A stretch of 64,000 nt of DNA from Sparassis latifolia (GCA_018466975.1 CM031561.1:2976001-3040000); one strand, 5' to 3'. Counted from the first letter of the stretch, positions 1 through 11,482 are shown. Numbers and translations are program-made. Notes: generated by a model from the letters alone, not told the origin.

Positions 1-108
1 GGGAGTAAGCACGTTGTGGGTAGCTTCTTGGATAGATAAATCAGCGAGGTTGTAAATAGCAAAAAAAAAAGAGCGAGTAAGTGATGAATTAAGGATTGTG
101 GACAGATG

Positions 109-1526
109 CACTTCAGGATACCCTTTATCCCTAGCTCTTAGCAACAAGATCTTCTATAGTATGTCATAGCTAAGAGCCTCTTAAGTGTCAGACTGACCAT
201 GGTACCTATTATGTCCCAGGGCATTCTGTAGGATTGCTCAGGGCATAGATAGAGTAGTGGCTGGGCATATGGGATGATTATTATGTGGGATATCCTACTA
301 GGCTAGGACATTAATTGTTTATCTCAGAATTACTGGTTGTCCCATGGTGTCAGGGGTATATAAGGATGTCCCACTGTAGCAAAATATGTATTTTAGGCTG
401 TTGTATATTTGTTGTTTCATATTTTCATCTACTGCCACACTGTATAAACCTTAATTACATAGTACAGTAAACCAGTGCTTTACTGATACTTTAAACGAGA
501 TGAAAGATCCACAAATAGTGGGATATCCCATACTAAGTTTTATATTCACCTGCAGTGTTATAATACTAATTACTGTGAGTGGTATGTATAACATGTTTAT
601 CAGATCAAATAACAACTATAACAGGCCAAATAACAGTTCTTATTCTCGTGTTTCAAATGTAATTATACCTTTTCTGATGCAATGTTCAAATTAATGTGAT
701 GTCACCTTTAGTATATTGCATCTAACATGAATATTCTATAACTTTCATTAATAGCCAGAAGAAACACAGTAACTCAGTCTACTTATACACTAGCAAATAA
801 GAGACACTTTAATCAAGTCTGCTACTATAGAATGTACCTGAACAAAGCAAGGAAGACATTTGACCTAAGATTGCAGTAAAGTTGCATTCACAAACACATT
901 CACCCAATGACTTCTTATACTCTGGGACATTATGCTATAGGATGGGATATCCCATCTAAGAACCTGTTACTCTCCAATCTTAATAATGCAATAACTAGTA
1001 TAGGTCTTTAGGTAATTATAGTAGTCTAACAGATATATTCAGACAAATAATAGCCTGAATAGCTGTCAGCATACAAATAAATCACATTTTGGGATGTCCT
1101 AAAAATGGGATATCCTTAAAATGAAATGTTCCATTTTTATATAAAGTGTTAATAAAACACTGATTTACTGCACTACGTAATTACAGTTTAAATAGTATGG
1201 CAGTAGATGAAAAGATGAAACAACAAATATACAACAGCCTAAAATACATATTTTGCTACAGTGGGACATATTTATGTACCCCTGACACCATGGGACAACC
1301 AGTAATTCTGGGATAAACAATTAATGTTCTAGCCTAGTAGGATATCCCACATAATAATCATCCCATATGCCCAGCCACTACTCTATCTATGCCCTGGGCA
1401 ATCCTACAGAATGCCCTGGGACATAATAGGTACCATGGTCAGTCTGACACTTAAGAGGCTCTTAGCTATGACATACTATAGAAGATCTTGTTGCTAAGAG
1501 CTAGGGATAAAGGGTACCCTGAAGTG
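109..1526. mobile_element. Foldback (long-TIR) DNA element, non-coding
   Basis: The sequence from 109 to about 485 is repeated in reverse complement from about 1148 to 1526, giving terminal inverted repeats of roughly 370 bp. The outer ends read CACTTCAGG at 109 and its complement ending at 1526, with one mismatch in the outermost 34 bp. A perfect 7-bp direct repeat, ACAGATG, flanks both ends (102-108 and 1527-1533), as expected for a target-site duplication. The centre is AT-rich with several GGGATATCC-like motifs. The only open frame inside (500-694) is short and resembles nothing known. This looks like a non-autonomous, MITE-like transposon; a 7-bp duplication does not settle the superfamily (hAT and P-like give 8 or 7-8, Mutator about 9). 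Confidence 0.8.
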
Positions 1527-1979
1527 ACAGATGGAGTGACTGAATGTTTGTTAAGAGAGGTGCAGCCTGTGAGACGATTCTGCAACACTTCATGCATCTG
1601 CTGCTGTGCAGAAAGAAATGGCTCAGTGAGTAACATTTGCGCGCCCCTCAAGCTTTGCACTCATTTAGTTATAGCCACCGAGTCAGTTGTTGGATCGTCG
1701 ATCGATAAACCGCCAGCGGCAAGATCATGAATGCATGCTGCGAATCCTTGGAAGTGGTGAGTATAAGTTTGACTTATGAGGTTGCCATCCCCTCACGAGA
1801 TCAGATGCTGTGAATGTGCACTCGGTGACACTCTCGGATGGAGGTTGTGGGTCAGCAAGAGCGTCAACCAACCAGCAAATGGTGGGAATGTGTCCAGGAG
1901 CAGCAGTGGTGGAGAGTTACTGACTAGCATGTTTGTAGCACCGATGCCCCTCGGACATCGAGCAATGCTACTCTGTTGC

Positions 1980-3895
1980 GACTGCAATGCTATGCCATTA
2001 TGCTAGCCATTCCTGTATGTGGGTTCATCTGCCAGCCTATGAGGCCTTCTTGGAGATGCTGTGTGCCACTCATGGGTTACCAGTACAAACACCTTTACCA
2101 CAGAAATGGAAGCGATGCAGCCCAATGAAGACATTTTTCCCATGTCCACCTCCGTGCTCAGTTTCTCACTGGTGTTGCGGAGTCTTCCTCTGCTGCAGGT
2201 GCAGCTCCCATCATTGGCCATGGCCCCTACATCGATGTGCCCCCTATGCCTTGCCATCACTGTGATGCGCTTGCTCGTGAGTCACAGAAAGGGCTCATGC
2301 AGGACCTGGAGGCTCGTATTACAAGCCTGGAAGAAGAACAGGACCGACTCATATGCGACAACAACAAGGCGACTGCTCTCCTCAACAAGCTTCGTGATGC
2401 TCCCACTCTGCTGGTGGTGCTGACAACCTCACCGTTTGTGTCAATGGCTTCGAGACTGCACTCTATTTCATTCATCAAAGGCAGGGTCGGGTCACCGTGG
2501 ACGTTATCACTATCGCAAATGTGCTGCATCAGGCTGGAGTGATGATCCCCACTTTGGGTGTGGAGAAACATGACTCCGATGTAAATAGCGCGCTCGTGGG
2601 TGAAGCTGAGGATGATGACAGGGATGCGGAGGTCTGAGCGGAAACGTTTCCTTCATGGTCTTTTACTGTACTAGTATTACACTCCGCGATCGAGCTGTAG
2701 TTATATTGTCACAGCTCACATTCGCTGAAATTGTGAGTATGCTCCAGAAGGCACACGAAGGGTGCAGGTGTGCACTTCGGGGTGCGTGCATGTGCCCATA
2801 TAGCTTCTGGCCTCCTGGGAACTTCCGCGCATTGTGTTTCTTTTCATCTCTTTACCCATATCTCACACTCTCCTCCCTTTGCATCATGTTGTCTGAATAT
2901 CCTGATCTCCAACTGAAGGACTACGTGGTCTTCATTTTCAGCCTAGTGACTGAGATAAAGGTCCTATGCATGCGGGATCACGGATGGGCTGAGGATCTGA
3001 AAGATCGTATCATGCATCGTGCCCTATTGCTACTTGACCATCCAGGACTAACCGTGGTGCTGTTCCGAAATTGCAGGAGCGTGCGAGGGCTATGCATGCT
3101 TATTTAATCACTAAGGGATCGAAAGTCCCCCTCGCTCTGGAGGGACGCACCAATATTCAGGATGCGTTGGTGGCATATGATTCTCTCATGGCGCCTGCTC
3201 CGGCCTCATCAATCTCGAAGAAAGAGGGGAAGGCTAAGAACTGCCTGCAACTGTCCCTCCCATCTGGTGCCAAGGTTCCAACTTTGGATGCACACAGTAA
3301 GCCCACTGTCATGTCGCCTATTCCTCAACCTGCATTTATGGGATCCACTCCACACACCATGCTACCTACTTTGAACCTCGAGATGGGCGGTGCTCATCCG
3401 ATCAATCGTGCGTCCAGCATTCAGTACACTCCCAAACGTCATTACAGTTTCTGGTGCACCATCCTTGCAGAGTCGCCAACCATCTCCACTACTGATCAGA
3501 TCAATCGCAGGAGATGAGCATCCGGTGAAGCATCACGCCGCCTCCCCGCAGCCGGATCCCATGATGATCGATGACCTGCCAACAATCCATGCTGCAGCAT
3601 CAGCCATGCCTCCTTCACCACTTCAGATAAGTGTGCCCTCATGCTCGCAATCCATCACCGCAAATTTGATGGATGAGCCGTATGCCCGCCCCTCTCCTCG
3701 CATCACAGCTGCACTTTCCAGGCACCCATCTGATTGTTCCCTCAGTTGGCAGGCTTCTGCATGGTCCCTTCACATTGCATCATCCCCAATTGAGCACAGT
3801 GGGTCCCAAGGTAGCCATGGCAGTTCGATGGTCCCAGCCATATCTCTCAACAATCTGCCTTGCCCTCAGGCTTCACCAGTGGTGGCCATTATTAT
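1980..3895 (+). pseudogene. Degenerate coding region with coiled-coil segment (left part)
   Basis: Protein-like stretches switch between plus-strand frames. About 2150-2430 contains CHHCDALARESQKGLM followed by a coiled-coil-like run (LEARITSLEEEQDRL). The frame then shifts near 2410 into a segment beginning ADNLTVCVNGFETALYF that ends in an acidic tail near 2637. Further coding-like stretches lie at about 2885-3060 (SLVTEIKVLCMRDHGW), 3071-3517 (ERARAMHAYLITKG) and 3390-3895. I do not recognise the family. The frame changes and the insertion of a foldback element at the right end suggest a decayed repeat-family or retroelement gene rather than an active one. Some breaks could be unrecognised introns. 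Confidence 0.4.
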
Positions 3896-3896
3896 A

Positions 3897-4635
3897 TAAC
3901 AATACCCCAGTTACCTGGGGGAAGAATTGTTCACTACTCACCAGTTATTGTCAATTGTCAAAGTTATTGTTAACAACAGTCTGAGAGGATTGTAATACAA
4001 TAACAACTTGTACAAAACAACTTGCACTCAGACATAAGCACATGCCGCACACATAATCTACCAACTGCTCCATTGGGCCATGTATTTTTATCAGCCTCAA
4101 TTTTATATAAGGCTACTGCCTTCTCTAATACACCTATTAGAATCTTTTGTAATATCTACTATATCCTGTTGTTACTGTTGCTTCTAATAGATATTTGCTT
4201 ACATTTTTCTATTTATTTCACCCCTCTAATAGCTTTATTACATCTACAAATTTTGATATTACAATTTTAATCTTATTTGAATATTTACTCAACTAAAAAG
4301 GAAATGCTTAGTCAAAAACTTATTAACAGAGACATCAATCACTGTTAGAAGCAACAGTAACATCAGCATATAGTAGATATTACAAAAGATTCTAATATGT
4401 GTATTAGAGAAGGCAGTAGCCTTATATAAAATTGAGGCTGATAAAAATACATGGCCCAATGGAGCAGTTGGTAGATTATGTGTGCGGCATGTGCTTATGT
4501 CTGAGTGCAAGTTGTTTTGTACAAGTTGTTATTGTATTACAATCCTCTCAGACTGTTGTTAACAATAACTTTGACAATTGACAATAACTGGTGAGTAGTG
4601 AACAACACCTTGCCCAGTTACCTGGGCTATTGTTA
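3897..4635. mobile_element. Foldback element with TA target duplication
   Basis: Left arm 3897-4190 and right arm about 4340-4635 are near-perfect inverted copies; the tips read TAACAATA and TATTGTTA, followed inwards by a CAGTTACC-containing segment. Both ends are bordered by TA (3895-3896 and 4636-4637), compatible with a Tc1/mariner-type TA duplication. Because the arms are inverted copies, the same meaningless reading frame appears on the plus strand at 4022 and on the minus strand at 4510. There is no transposase. The element sits inside a coding-like region whose flanks (to 3895 and from 4638) seem to belong together. Confidence 0.78.
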
Positions 4636-4637
4636 TA

Positions 4638-5117
4638 CAAAAGTGGGAATCACAGCTGCAGGCTTTTCACTCGCACTTTGCTGATATTCTCCCTGCGAGC
4701 TTCCGGTCCATGTAACTGAGCAAGCAGATCGCAACGCTGGAAGCCACACTTCATCATAGCTGGCAGCACACACGGGCACTTGAGGATAGCCAGCATGTTA
4801 TGCACTCCCAGCTGGATATCATCATGAGTGCCCTTGGGAGCGACCCCGCCGTGTTTGCCACCCAGTTGGAGGTGTACGCCACTCATGTCAATACGATCCC
4901 GTCTAATCAGCACAAGCTGACTCAGAGTTTGGCCAAGTTGGAGGAATACATCAGGGAGCTGGAGGAATGCGCCAGAGAGCTGAAGGGTTCGGATGAAGAT
5001 TTTCCCTCCGAGGAGGAAGATAAGGTCGTGCATAGCATCTCAACAGGTGCCTTCGACCTCAGTGTGGGTTCCCGCAGTGGTGGGGATGAAGGGCTCGATT
5101 TCGACGGGCAGGATTAG
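4638..5117 (+). pseudogene. Degenerate coding region with coiled-coil segment (right part)
   Basis: Continues the coding-like region interrupted by the foldback element. The frame reads WESQLQAFHSHFADILPASF, meets a stop (TAA) near 4714, then continues in frame as a coiled-coil-like run (LSKQIATLEATLHHSW) into an open stretch with LAKLEEYIRELEECARELKG and an acidic Ser/Asp-rich C-terminus ending in a stop at about 5117. An ATG at 4800 opens the last 105 codons. The function is unknown. The low-complexity coiled coil recalls gag-like or repeat-family proteins of basidiomycetes, but I cannot place it in a family. Confidence 0.4.
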
Positions 5118-5339
5118 AGGCAGTAAGGCGAAGGAGATCTGAGGCCTTGGAAATGCATTGGCTGACATTTCACAGTAGTGTACGATATCTTTGTTGTGTT
5201 CTGCGAAACTCGCTCCTGTGATTATAACTTGTACAATATTCACTGTGTCGAAATGGAGTGTTCTCAAAAGGAGTCTCATAGTCAATTAAACAAGCATTAA
5301 TTTCTTGAGAAAATAAACTGAAATGGATACATGCTGGTG

Positions 5340-6430
5340 TTAGGCCTCATCATCCAATCCTGTGGAGGTGTCCACCTCATCCGCGTCAGACAATGAGGTG
5401 AAACGGAGATTGGCCCGAGTTCGGTACTTGTAAGGAATGACGCGAAAAGCTGCAAACCATAGCTGAGACACCACATCGTCCAGTTTCGCAAGGATGTACA
5501 ATCTGCCCTTGGTCCTTCAAACAACTACCATGGGTCCCCAGTAATGCGGCTTCATCTTACGATTGAGCTCCAAATTAATTCGGAAATTTCGAACTAGCAC
5601 TATATTGCCCGGCTTGAAGTCGTAAGACTTTATCGTTGCATGAAACTCTTGCGCAAACTGTTCCATCGACTTGTATCTCACTTTGATGACATGCTCGCGT
5701 ACTTCCTCCAAGTCTTCTTCCTGCTTTTGGAGCCAATGAGCCCAGTGTGCCAAAAGTTCAATCCAGGACATCTGCACACCTTCATATGAAACCAGATATG
5801 TCACTTCTGCAATGTCAAAGGGGAACAATGGTTTGGTTCCATGTGCCATGTAATATGGGGCGTATCCTGTGGATTGCTGAATCGTGACGCGTTCTGCCCA
5901 GAAAACTGCGGGCATGACTGTAGGCCATTTCCGCTCATCTCCCAGACACATTTTTATTGCAGCCTCTCGCACATCCAGATGCCAGTGTTCCACAAGCCCG
6001 TTTGCCTGGGAATTGTATGGGGATATTCAGATATAATGAATCTTGTATTGCTGAGCCAAATAGTCTAATGCCTGAACAAAAGCGGAGCCATTATCAGTGA
6101 CAATTTCCGCGACTGCCCCCCAGCGATAAAGGATTTCTTCGAAGATGAATGAGCCAAGGGTCCTCTCATTTTCCTGTTGGAGCATTCATCATTCAGGATA
6201 TGATGTAAGTGAGCAGTGTGCTTGTACGATATATCGGTACCCCCCTGCTCGCGGCATAAGCATCGTGTCCATGTGTGCCTTGTGAAAGAGTGCAGAAGGC
6301 AGCACAACCCTGGGTGGAATGTGCACTTTCATCATCTGGTGGACCTGGCATTCGTGACATGTGCCCATGTACCATCGTACGTTCTGGTCTAAGAGTGGCC
6401 ACCAAAAGCATTCCAGCAAGCGAGTCCGTA
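5340..6430 (-). pseudogene. Ty3/gypsy integrase, decayed
   Basis: Minus-strand reading gives the landmarks of a Ty3/gypsy integrase: the CC half of the HHCC zinc-binding domain (GTCHECQ, about 6355), the first catalytic Asp in AHMDTMLMP (about 6270), the second Asp in VTDNGSAF (about 6100) and the catalytic Glu in LVEHWH (about 5995). A C-terminal region follows, with PHYWGPMVVV, an in-frame TGA near 5520, then RTKGRLYILAKLDD and FRVIPYKYRTRA, ending at a stop at 5340. There are several other stops or shifts (for example near 6200 and 6040). Upstream in the minus direction the reverse transcriptase and RNase H regions are missing; a foldback element and a SINE-like unit occupy the gap. The copy is dead. 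Confidence 0.85.
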
Positions 6431-6434
6431 CTGT

Positions 6435-6864
6435 GACATATTACAATTAGATATAAGTGCTTCTTCTTATATTATATATAAATTAAAGTACCCCATATTA
6501 AGTCTTTAACTAAACAATGATGCAAGTGGTTTGTATAATAGAGTTATAACCGTTTAAATTTGTAAATAGTGTATAAAACTTTTAAATTAGCTGTTTAAAA
6601 CTAGTTAAATAACTGTAGAGAGCTCTGACTTATTAAAAGTAAGTTGGATATGTGGAAGGTTATAGTATAGTCACAGAATATTTATAACAAAGTTCTAAAT
6701 TTTTTAAAGTTAATTTAAAAGTTCTATACACTGTTTACAAATTTAAACAGTTATAACTCTATTATACAAACCACTTGTATTATTGTTTAGTTAAAGACTT
6801 AATATGGGGTACTTTAATTTATATATAATATAAGAAGAAGCACTTATATCTAATTGTAATATGT
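6435..6864. mobile_element. Small AT-rich foldback element in the Ty3 remnant
   Basis: The left arm starts ACATATTACAATTAG at 6435 and its complement ends at 6864. The arms, about 160-170 bp each, share long near-identical runs including the segment with TATAAATTAAAGTACCCCAT and its complement. The whole unit is 430 bp, very AT-rich and without an ORF. TGTG occurs at both edges (6431-6434 and 6862-6865), but a target duplication cannot be defined safely. It lies exactly in the gap where the Ty3/gypsy element has lost its polymerase domains. Confidence 0.72.
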
Positions 6865-7030
6865 GATGTTACAAGGATATATGGCTCAGTGGTCTAAAAC
6901 ATCAGTCATTGTAATAAATTGTCAAAACTCCGCAAGGTTCTGGGTTCAATTCCTGCTGTGGACACTGTTTTTTGTCCATTGTTAATTGTAGTACAATGAA
7001 TTACAAGGAATTATAAGGTGATCACGTTAT
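6865..7030 (+). repeat. tRNA-derived SINE-like unit
   Basis: TGGCTCAGTGG at about 6882 matches an RNA polymerase III A box and GGTTCTGGGTTCAATTCC at about 6944 matches a B box; their spacing fits a class II (Ser/Leu-type) tRNA. The flanking 7-mers (GGATATA and TGTGGAC) do not pair as an acceptor stem and the D arm does not close, so this is not a functional tRNA gene. A short tail with TTTTTTG and a repeated ACAATGAATTACAAGGAATTA-like stretch follows. The best reading is a tRNA-derived SINE or a SINE fragment. Confidence 0.5.
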
Positions 7031-7099
7031 ACACAACACTTTGGACCCCTTGTGGGGGCATTGTATTACAATCTGGGGCACCACAGCTGAGCTGATTCC

Positions 7100-8775
7100 A
7101 TGTTGAGTGTTTTCTCAGACTGCAGCACCGACCCGATGCATTCTCAGATGTCCCATCGCATTGCAATGATCTGCGAGCCTTGGTCAAGGATACATTCCGC
7201 CGATTCCTTGCCTTCAACCAGGGCATCAATTGCTCGTAATGGAAGAGAATTGTCGGCCACTATGAGCGGCCCGCCGCCATCGCTCATGTCCACCAAGAGA
7301 GCCTTCGCAACCTCCTTGCCATCCACAGCCTCAAAGCTCCCCGTCGTCGTCACTCCCTTCACAGTGATCTCCTCCTTCTCGAGCTTGCGAATCTCTGGGC
7401 ACAATGCCATCAGTTCCCGATGCGTTAGCGAGATGCGAACTTCATTTTGGATGCACTCAAATATATCCTGCACATTCACCTTGTCCTCAACCGGCATCTT
7501 ATAGCTGTATTGCGTAGCCCGATTTCCCAGTGATGGTAGAGATGCCTTCGCACCTCCTCTTGGCACTACAAATGGATCCGACATTGGCTTGAGAATTGAC
7601 GCGGGGACCTGGGAGGCTGGAACATTGGGAGGACACTTTGCAGATTTCTCTGTGGTGTTGTCATCGAACTGAACAGTCTTTTTCTTCGGAGCCATGCTGG
7701 CTTCTAGCACTGACATCGCGGAGTCATCAACACATTCCTCAATGTATGCCGATGATGGTTCCTTGGGGTTAAGTGCCTCCTTCGTGATCTCCCATAGGGT
7801 GACCATATGCGGAGGTTGGTCACGCCCATCCCTGGAAACATTGGGTGGAGGCACTGCAGACGGCCCCAGACCATCACCAAAAAGGTTCCCAGGATACATA
7901 TCATGTCACACATCAATGTGCTCTGCCATGCTACATCTCGGTAGGTCACAAGGAATGAACCACCCATTTGGGAGAATGATCCTACTAAGTGCATCACAAT
8001 TAATCTTCCATGCCCTGATGTAATCCTCGATGCGTGGACAGTTTCACATGAAATGGTCGATGGCTAGACAGAAGTTACAGGCATGGAGCACTTGTGGAAG
8101 AGGGTTTTGTGCGACCGCCGCCTGAATGTTAACCTGCATTACTGGCACCTGTCCCCCTCCCAATGTTCGCATCGCTTGCTGCAACACGTTTGCTAGAAAC
8201 TGCATCACATCTGTCTCATTCCCTTCCAACTTCACCATCCCTGCACTTGGATTTGACACTGCCACAGTGCTCGATGCACTCTCACTCCCACTGAGAACGT
8301 GCTGCGCTGCGGAATGGACTTCCGATATTGCATACAGATCATCTGGATTCTGATCGGGAACCTTAATCGCCAGTCGATTTTTGATAGCATGTAAGGGGGA
8401 TGCTTCGAATCCCTCAAGGTACAGCCGGTCCTGCTCATAGGTCGATAGTCGACCCCTGGACAATAAGAACAATGCAATGTGAGTAAAATCCCGATAGTAC
8501 TGTCCCTCCTCTGCGCAACTGGACACTCCTCTTGTCCATGCTGCCCATACAATCTGGGTTAAGTCAGACTGCATGTAGTGACGGTCATCCTCCGCCCCCG
8601 GGTACAATGTGATGACTGCAGTCTTGAACTGCTCATATGTCTCCCGCTCTGTCACACCCATCCAAAGATCCACCTCATCCAATGAGATGTACTTGCAGGC
8701 CACTCGGATTTTTGCATCATCGTCCAACTGTGCTCGCATCACCAAGTCTTCAAGATCAGCAAAATATCGCATCAA
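7100..8775 (-). pseudogene. Ty3/gypsy gag-protease, decayed
   Basis: The minus strand encodes a gag polyprotein: capsid-like region from about 8775 (FADLEDLVMRAQLDDDAKIR), then a zinc knuckle near 8070 whose C-X2-C-X4-H-X4-C spacing is intact (CNFCLAIDH..NC) but contains an in-frame TGA at 8044. The frame resumes through a linker and an aspartic-protease-like segment ending ECILDQGSQIIAMR near 7150, where the usual D-[ST]-G is replaced by DQGS. A further TGA at 7144 cuts the frame before MESAQL (about 7100). Upstream in the minus direction the gag breaks off near 8815. It is collinear with the integrase at 5340-6430; reverse transcriptase and RNase H are absent between them. Confidence 0.85.
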
Positions 8776-9070
8776 GGCTCGTGGGGATCCATCAAAGGTT
8801 AAGGAAGGACACGGGTTAGGGTTAGCATGCGGTATTCACTTGACGGGTCTGACAGTGACGGGTACGGGTCAGGCTATGTACACCCTTTACCATACCGCTA
8901 ACCTGAGCCGTGGTTTGGTGGGTCTATATGGTTTGGCAAGTTGACTGCAGCTCGACTTTGTAGTATAATTTATGCAACTCAAATTAGATGTCAGTGCCAA
9001 TTGTTATATCACCACGTGTCTACTGCACGCTTTGCTATCTCTGAACATGCATCGCTATCTCACTTTACAT
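8776..9070. other. Short non-coding segment with TTAGGG-like and ACGGGT motifs
   Basis: At the point where the Ty3 gag is cut off the sequence shows GGGTTAGGGTTAG (about 8815-8827) followed by several ACGGGT motifs (8855-8880). Two copies of a telomere-like hexamer are too few to call an interstitial telomere. No gene or LTR was recognised here. Confidence 0.3.
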
Positions 9071-9081
9071 GTTCATCGCTA

Positions 9082-9168
9082 AAAGGCCTCGGTGCAGAGA
9101 GTGAGGAGTGAGGCTGCGTATGATCACAGAAAATCAACCTCGTGCGGTGAGAGTTTTGAGTGCACATC
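9082..9168 (-). pseudogene. PSF1 (GINS subunit) fragment, middle part
   Basis: Read on the minus strand, this short block encodes DVHSKLSPHEVDFL, then a TGA where the family has Arg, then SYAASLLTLCTEAF. The SKLSPHEVDFL block is characteristic of PSF1, a subunit of the GINS replication complex. It would directly follow the neighbouring N-terminal piece (9184-9501) if that piece were turned round. It is too short and interrupted to function. Confidence 0.6.
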
Positions 9169-9183
9169 CACTCGACCCATCTT

Positions 9184-9501
9184 CAATATGGTAACGTCGC
9201 CATGCAGCTGCTGACAGAGTCTCATCACTCGATGGCCACAGATACCCTTCTCAAATACAACGACATCCTCATCTGCTCCATCCTCTGTGAGCAGCGCCAG
9301 CTCAAGGATCTTCTCCAGACCACCCTCAATGCTGCCGACCAAGACCCAGCAGCGAACAATCTAAAAATGTCCACTGTACTCCTCTACCAGACAGCAATTT
9401 TGTGCAATAAACGGTGTCTGCTTGCATATCACCACCACCGCCTGGAGAGGCTGAAGGATTTGTACTGGTCCGTCGGCGATGCGCTGCCCCTTCTGCTTTC
9501 T
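9184..9501 (+). pseudogene. PSF1 (GINS subunit) N-terminal fragment, inverted relative to its continuation
   Basis: The frame reads YGNVAMQLLTESHHSMATD, then a segment with LLQTTLNAADQDPAANNLK, then NKRCLLAYHHHRLERLKDLY and ends GDALPLLLS. This is the conserved N-terminal half of fungal PSF1, part of the GINS complex that works with CMG helicase at replication forks. The expected initiator Met before YG is replaced by CAA. No intron interrupts the piece. The following residues of the family lie on the opposite strand immediately to the left (9168 to 9082), so this block was most likely inverted in place. After 9501 the frame continues for about 37 unrelated codons to a stop at 9615. Clearly a pseudogene; the functional copy should be elsewhere. 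Confidence 0.65.
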
Positions 9502-9619
9502 ATGCCATCTGCTTCTGCATCGCAGAACGTGAATGCATCTGGCAGTGGCAGCAGTGGACCCCCATGCTTCCCTCATTTCACTAACTATAATGCACCAACC
9601 TCTGGTGACTGCTAGAAAA

Positions 9620-10200
9620 AGTGCATGATAGTCAAGTTGGTGAAAGGCTCATCCTGCAAAGAATAATTCCTTTGTACACCAGAAATTGTAACTACTAATG
9701 ACTATACAACAGACAAATATAATGTGTTCCTTAGAGTTAGAAGAGCAAAGGTAGATCTCAACATCACTGTCAATTTGATATATAGAAGCAGCTAAAAAAG
9801 ATAAAGTGAGAATATATATTATTTTATTCTCATAAAAATGTATACTAAATTTGCTGCTCAGAGATGCCATTGAATGAATAAACAGATGACTATAAAGTGA
9901 AGAAAAGTGCAAGAAGAGTAAGTAGTGAGAGTGAACAGATAAGATAAAGATCTTATCAGCTATATTGAGCAATGTTTAGCCAAGTCGCACCAGTTTTCAA
10001 TACAAAAATTTCACAGTCCGACTGAGTGCAAATTGTAGACAAGTAAGCAGAGCAGTAAGTAACTTTGTTACCAGAGTGGACCCTAACCCTAGGTGTCCCA
10101 TACAAATTTTGTATTGAAATTTCATTCTCACAACTTCTTGTGACAGTTTCTTGTCACACCCAGGGTCCAACTAGAACAATTTCTTCATACCTCAGTCATC
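9620..10200. other. AT-rich non-coding stretch
   Basis: No coding signal. It contains a short inverted repeat (CAATACAAAAATTT near 9998 against AAATTTTGTATTG near 10103) and a small hairpin around 10140 (TTCTTGTGACAGTTTCTTGTCACA). This may be LTR or untranslated remnant of the adjoining chromovirus. Confidence 0.3.
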
Positions 10201-10204
10201 GTAA

Positions 10205-10562
10205 TTCACAATAAGTATCCATAATTGAGTTGAAATGGGGCAAATCCTGTTGTCGCACTCATGGCTGAGTTCAAGGCAAACTCAACCATCAGAATCTTCT
10301 CTATCTAATCTAATTGATTGGGAGACACGATAGACCGTAAAATGTGAGATACCGATTGGATGGTCCATTCAGACAGCCCATCGGTTTGCAAATGGAATGA
10401 CATCGACATGAGCAACTTTGCACCCAGAAGTTGATGCAGTTCATGTCAAAATTTCGATGTGAACTTCGAATCCCGGTCCTAGATGATAGATTCGGGCATC
10501 TCATACAATTGCACAATCTCTCGGACATAGAGCTCAGCTATGTCTGAGGCCATGCTCATTGT
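10205..10562 (-). pseudogene. Chromovirus integrase core, inverted segment
   Basis: Minus-strand reading gives the integrase catalytic core: SDIAELYVREIVQLYEMPES, then the second catalytic Asp region (DRDSKF), then HELHQLLGAKLL, the QTDGLSE block carrying the catalytic Glu, SPNQLD, and a segment ending FALNSAMSATTGFAPF..NYGY near 10205. Several stops break it. The C-terminal part of the same protein lies immediately to the right on the opposite strand, so this block of about 360 bp appears inverted in place. Confidence 0.75.
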
Positions 10563-11130
<568 letters not shown>

Positions 11131-11482
11131 TGAGGGAACTGAAATTGCTATTGCGATGACCTTCCTCATTATCTTCCTAATCGTCCTCCACTGCACAACC
11201 CTTGCTTTCCTTTGGATCATCCACTGAATCCTTATCAGATGACTCATTGAGCACATGCTCTTCACACGAGACAACCCACATGCTAACAGTTGAGATGATC
11301 AGAACAATGCTTGGAACTGATCAGACAGTTCCTATCTCTGTGAGAATACTCTCTATTGCCCAATAGATTTTCATCTATTTGATTGTCACCCACATCCACA
11401 ATATTCTATTTCATATCACAGATAACTGTGATCCTCTTAATGACTGAAAGGTATAAAAGGAGGAGAAAACAATGTATCATCA

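Noticed and set aside
4022..4510. Two identical hydrophobic reading frames on opposite strands
   Set aside because: They are the two inverted arms of the foldback element, not a duplicated gene.
6875..6963. A functional tRNA gene (Ser/Leu type)
   Set aside because: The A and B boxes are present, but acceptor and D stems do not pair, so a SINE-like relic is the better call.
8814..8827. Telomere-like GGGTTAGGGTTAG, and CCCTAACCCTA near 10081
   Set aside because: Only about two hexamers each; too short to support an interstitial telomere.
9124..9342. A 72-codon minus frame across the PSF1 fragment
   Set aside because: Only its last residues are PSF1-like; the rest is the antisense of the plus-strand PSF1 piece.
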